DNA of 14,912 bases from Clostridiales bacterium UBA6388 (GTDB lineage Bacteria > Bacillota > Clostridia > Oscillospirales > Oscillospiraceae): assembly GCA_002437575.1 (NCBI GenBank), contig DJQK01000149.1, positions 6,030 through 20,941 of the forward strand, in the 5' to 3' direction. Each line of letters begins with the position of its first letter. The first letter of the stretch is position 1. The translations under genes were made by a program, and so were the position numbers. Of the stretch, positions 13,807-14,912 are shown piece by piece. The notes beneath the pieces were generated by a model. It did not search any database and was not told the DNA's origin. It saw only the letters and a program-made list of their open reading frames with translations.

Positions 13807-13844
13807 AAAAAAACCGGGCCGCAGTGGAAGCCACCGCAGCCCGG
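13807..13844 (-). terminator. Rho-independent terminator of the 82-residue protein gene
   Basis: Read on the minus strand, two 14-base arms (13844-13831 and 13827-13814, 12 of 14 pairs perfect, the rest able to wobble) close a CTT loop and are followed by seven T (13813-13807). It lies 17 bases past the stop at 13862, back to back with the selD terminator. Confidence 0.88.
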
Positions 13845-13861
13845 AAAAAGAGAGGAAAGGA

Positions 13862-14110
13862 TCACGCGTTATTTTCTTTGTCGAGGTCGGCGAGGAACTT
13901 CAGAAGCAGCGCTTCGTCCTCGCGGCTGTCGGCAAACAGTTCGAGACTGTCGCCCTGCTCGCTTAAGAGCCGGCCCAGCGCGATATATTCGCTCATCGCG
14001 CTCTTGAGGTTGAAAACGTCGCCCTCCTGGCTCTTAAGATAGACGTTATTCTTGCACTGGTGGATAACCTTCCGGAAATCTTCGACCTCATGGATGTTCT
14101 TTAATTTCAT
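13862..14110 (-). CDS. Hypothetical small acidic protein, 82 residues
   Basis: I do not recognise a function. The protein begins MKLKNIHEVEDFRKVIHQCK, has a central NVYLKSQEGDVFNLKSAMSEY segment and an acidic, Leu-rich C-terminus; it looks like a small alpha/beta cytosolic protein without signal or membrane segment. Similar short proteins occur in Clostridia, from memory. The start at 14110 is preceded by AAGGAGG, and the in-frame extension to 14230 would cross the promoter. It has its own promoter (14177-14205), a stable hairpin just before the ribosome binding site, and its own terminator, so it is a complete single-gene unit despite its size. That speaks for a real gene. Confidence 0.8.
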   Translation of the reverse strand: MKLKNIHEVEDFRKVIHQCKNNVYLKSQEGDVFNLKSAMSEYIALGRLLSEQGDSLELFADSREDEALLLKFLADLDKENNA

Positions 14111-14124
14111 AACAATGCCTCCTT

Positions 14125-14149
14125 CGCGCCGCTCCGGCGCGATTTTTTT
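14125..14149. promoter_or_regulatory. Stable hairpin abutting the ribosome binding site
   Basis: CGCGCCG (14125-14131) and CGGCGCG (14135-14141) form a 7-bp all-GC stem with a CTC loop. On the minus strand it lies in the leader of the 82-residue gene, directly before AAGGAGG. On the plus strand it is followed by A and seven T, so it could also stop antisense transcription coming from the left. Confidence 0.6.
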
Positions 14150-14176
14150 GTTGGATTCTTTTTTCACTCTGCGGGC

Positions 14177-14205
14177 AGTATACGCCATACAAGGGAAAAA
14201 CGCAA
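14177..14205 (-). promoter_or_regulatory. Predicted promoter of the 82-residue protein gene
   Basis: On the minus strand a -35 TTGCGT (14205-14200, 4 of 6) and a -10 TATACT (14182-14177, 5 of 6) lie exactly 17 bp apart. The start near 14170 gives a leader of about 60 nt containing the GC hairpin. A further perfect TATAAT on the same strand (14218-14213) has no good -35 and may be a second, weaker promoter. Confidence 0.65.
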
Positions 14206-14280
14206 GCCTGAAATTATACAAACTAAACAAATATTATTGCTTAAATTTGTTCAAAATAGCCAACACGCAGGATCCATACA

Positions 14281-14912
14281 TTACAGCACCTTCTGAAGGA
14301 AGCTCACCAGACGCGGGCTTTCGGGGTGATCGAACAGCTCGTGCGAGGGCTTGTCCTCTTCGATTTTGCCGTCGGCCAGGAAAACCGTCCGCGCCGCGAC
14401 CTCGCGGGCAAAGCGCATTTCGTGCGTCACGACGATCATCGTCATGCCGTCGGCCGCGAGCGCCTTCATAACGTCGAGCACTTCTCCGATCATCTCGGGG
14501 TCGAGCGCGCTCGTCGGCTCGTCAAAGAGCATGACCTCGGGGTCCATCATTAAAGAGCGCACGATCGCGATCCGCTGCTTCTGGCCGCCGGAGAGCTGGC
14601 TGGGATAGGCGTCCGCCTTGTCGCCGATGCCGACGAGCTCCAAAAGCGTCGTGACCTTTTTCTGGATTTCCTCTTTGCTCAGGCCGCTGCCCTTGAGCGG
14701 GTAGGCGACGTTCCCAGCCACCGTGCGCGACGGCATCAGGTTGAAGTGCTGGAAGATCATGCCGATCTTTTTGCGCGCCTGCCGCAGCTCTCTGGCGTTA
14801 AGCGCCGTCAAGTCCTGTCCCGCAACGAAGACGCTGCCGGAGCTGGGCCGCTCCAAAAGGTTGATGCAGCGCACGAGCGTGGACTTGCCCGCGCCCGAGA
14901 AGCCGATGATCC
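14281..14912 (-). CDS. Amino-acid ABC transporter ATP-binding protein, 5' end cut off by the window
   Basis: The ATPase that drives import of a polar amino acid or methionine. The visible 210 residues run from the Walker A (GFSGAGKST, about 14904-14878) through the Q-loop FQHFNL, the signature LSGGQ (near 14595-14581), Walker B VMLFDEP, D-loop SALDP and the switch histidine in VTHEM. The first half (RCINLLERPSSGSV, RKKIGMIFQHFNLMPSRTV) reads like MetN of methionine importers. The second half (DEPTSALDPEMIGEVLDVMK, then MTMIVVTHEMRFAREVA) reads like GlnQ-type polar amino-acid importers. The MetN C-terminal regulatory domain is absent; the protein ends FLQKVL as GlnQ types do. The permease and binding-protein genes are probably beyond the right edge. 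Substrate cannot be fixed. Confidence 0.88.
   Translation of the reverse strand, partial: IIGFSGAGKSTLVRCINLLERPSSGSVFVAGQDLTALNARELRQARKKIGMIFQHFNLMPSRTVAGNVAYPLKGSGLSKEEIQKKVTTLLELVGIGDKADAYPSQLSGGQKQRIAIVRSLMMDPEVMLFDEPTSALDPEMIGEVLDVMKALAADGMTMIVVTHEMRFAREVAARTVFLADGKIEEDKPSHELFDHPESPRLVSFLQKVL

Noticed and set aside
12803..13834. A 343-codon minus-strand frame opposite selD
   Set aside because: A shadow of selD; it also runs through the selD terminator and has no ribosome binding site.
14226..14251. AT-rich inverted repeat AACAAAT/ATTTGTT after the ABC gene as a terminator
   Set aside because: A weak AT-only stem with a 12-nt loop and no T-tract; more likely an AT-rich promoter-upstream segment.

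Overview
The window looks like chromosomal DNA of a GC-rich anaerobic member of the Clostridia, probably an Oscillospiraceae-type gut Firmicute. The reasons are strong GGAGG-type ribosome binding sites, sigma-A-like promoters, a clostridial-style ECF sigma/membrane regulator pair, a YmdB-type phosphodiesterase and a Firmicute-style YhaO/YhaN pair. The family assignment is inference. I see no phage, insertion sequence, CRISPR, tRNA or rRNA. Almost everything is coding, and no gap exceeds 300 bases.

Layout from left to right: (1) 1-267 is non-coding or a gene end, with a strong hairpin. (2) Adenine deaminase (ade, minus) is divergent from queH (plus), a queuosine tRNA-modification enzyme. (3) queH converges on a membrane-anchored putative anti-sigma protein across a shared bidirectional terminator. 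That protein is translationally coupled to an ECF sigma factor (both minus). (4) The sigma gene is divergent from a plus-strand operon, ymdB, a YhaO/SbcD-like nuclease and a YhaN/SbcC-like ATPase, joined by 4-base start/stop overlaps. The two divergent promoters form a perfect 10-bp inverted repeat. (5) A selenium-metabolism locus follows. On the minus strand are a class V aminotransferase (cysteine desulfurase-like) and a LysR regulator. Divergently on the plus strand lie yedE, a short yedF, a DUF3343 gene and selD, ending in a strong terminator. (6) On the minus strand, an 82-residue protein of unknown function and the 3' part of an amino-acid ABC transporter ATPase run off the right edge.

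How they work together: the selenium locus is the most coherent unit. YedE is expected to import a sulfur/selenium species. The desulfurase-like enzyme, YedF and the DUF3343 protein are candidates for mobilising or carrying selenium. SelD makes selenophosphate, and the LysR protein probably controls the locus from the 268-bp divergent intergenic region, which holds an ATC-N9-GAT LysR-type motif and a terminator-like hairpin ahead of yedE. In anaerobes this gene set marks use of selenium as a labile cofactor of molybdenum hydroxylases, for example purine or xanthine hydroxylases. Adenine deaminase, about 9 kb away, makes hypoxanthine, a substrate of such enzymes, so a purine link is plausible but unproven here. 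No selA, selB, selC or hydroxylase gene is visible.

I do not see a clearly new system. The best leads are the palindromic divergent promoter, the YhaN-like ATPase with a transmembrane hairpin where a zinc hook would be, the ymdB-yhaO-yhaN fusion of functions in one coupled operon, the yedE leader hairpin, the one-domain YedF, and an ABC ATPase that reads MetN-like in its first half and GlnQ-like in its second.
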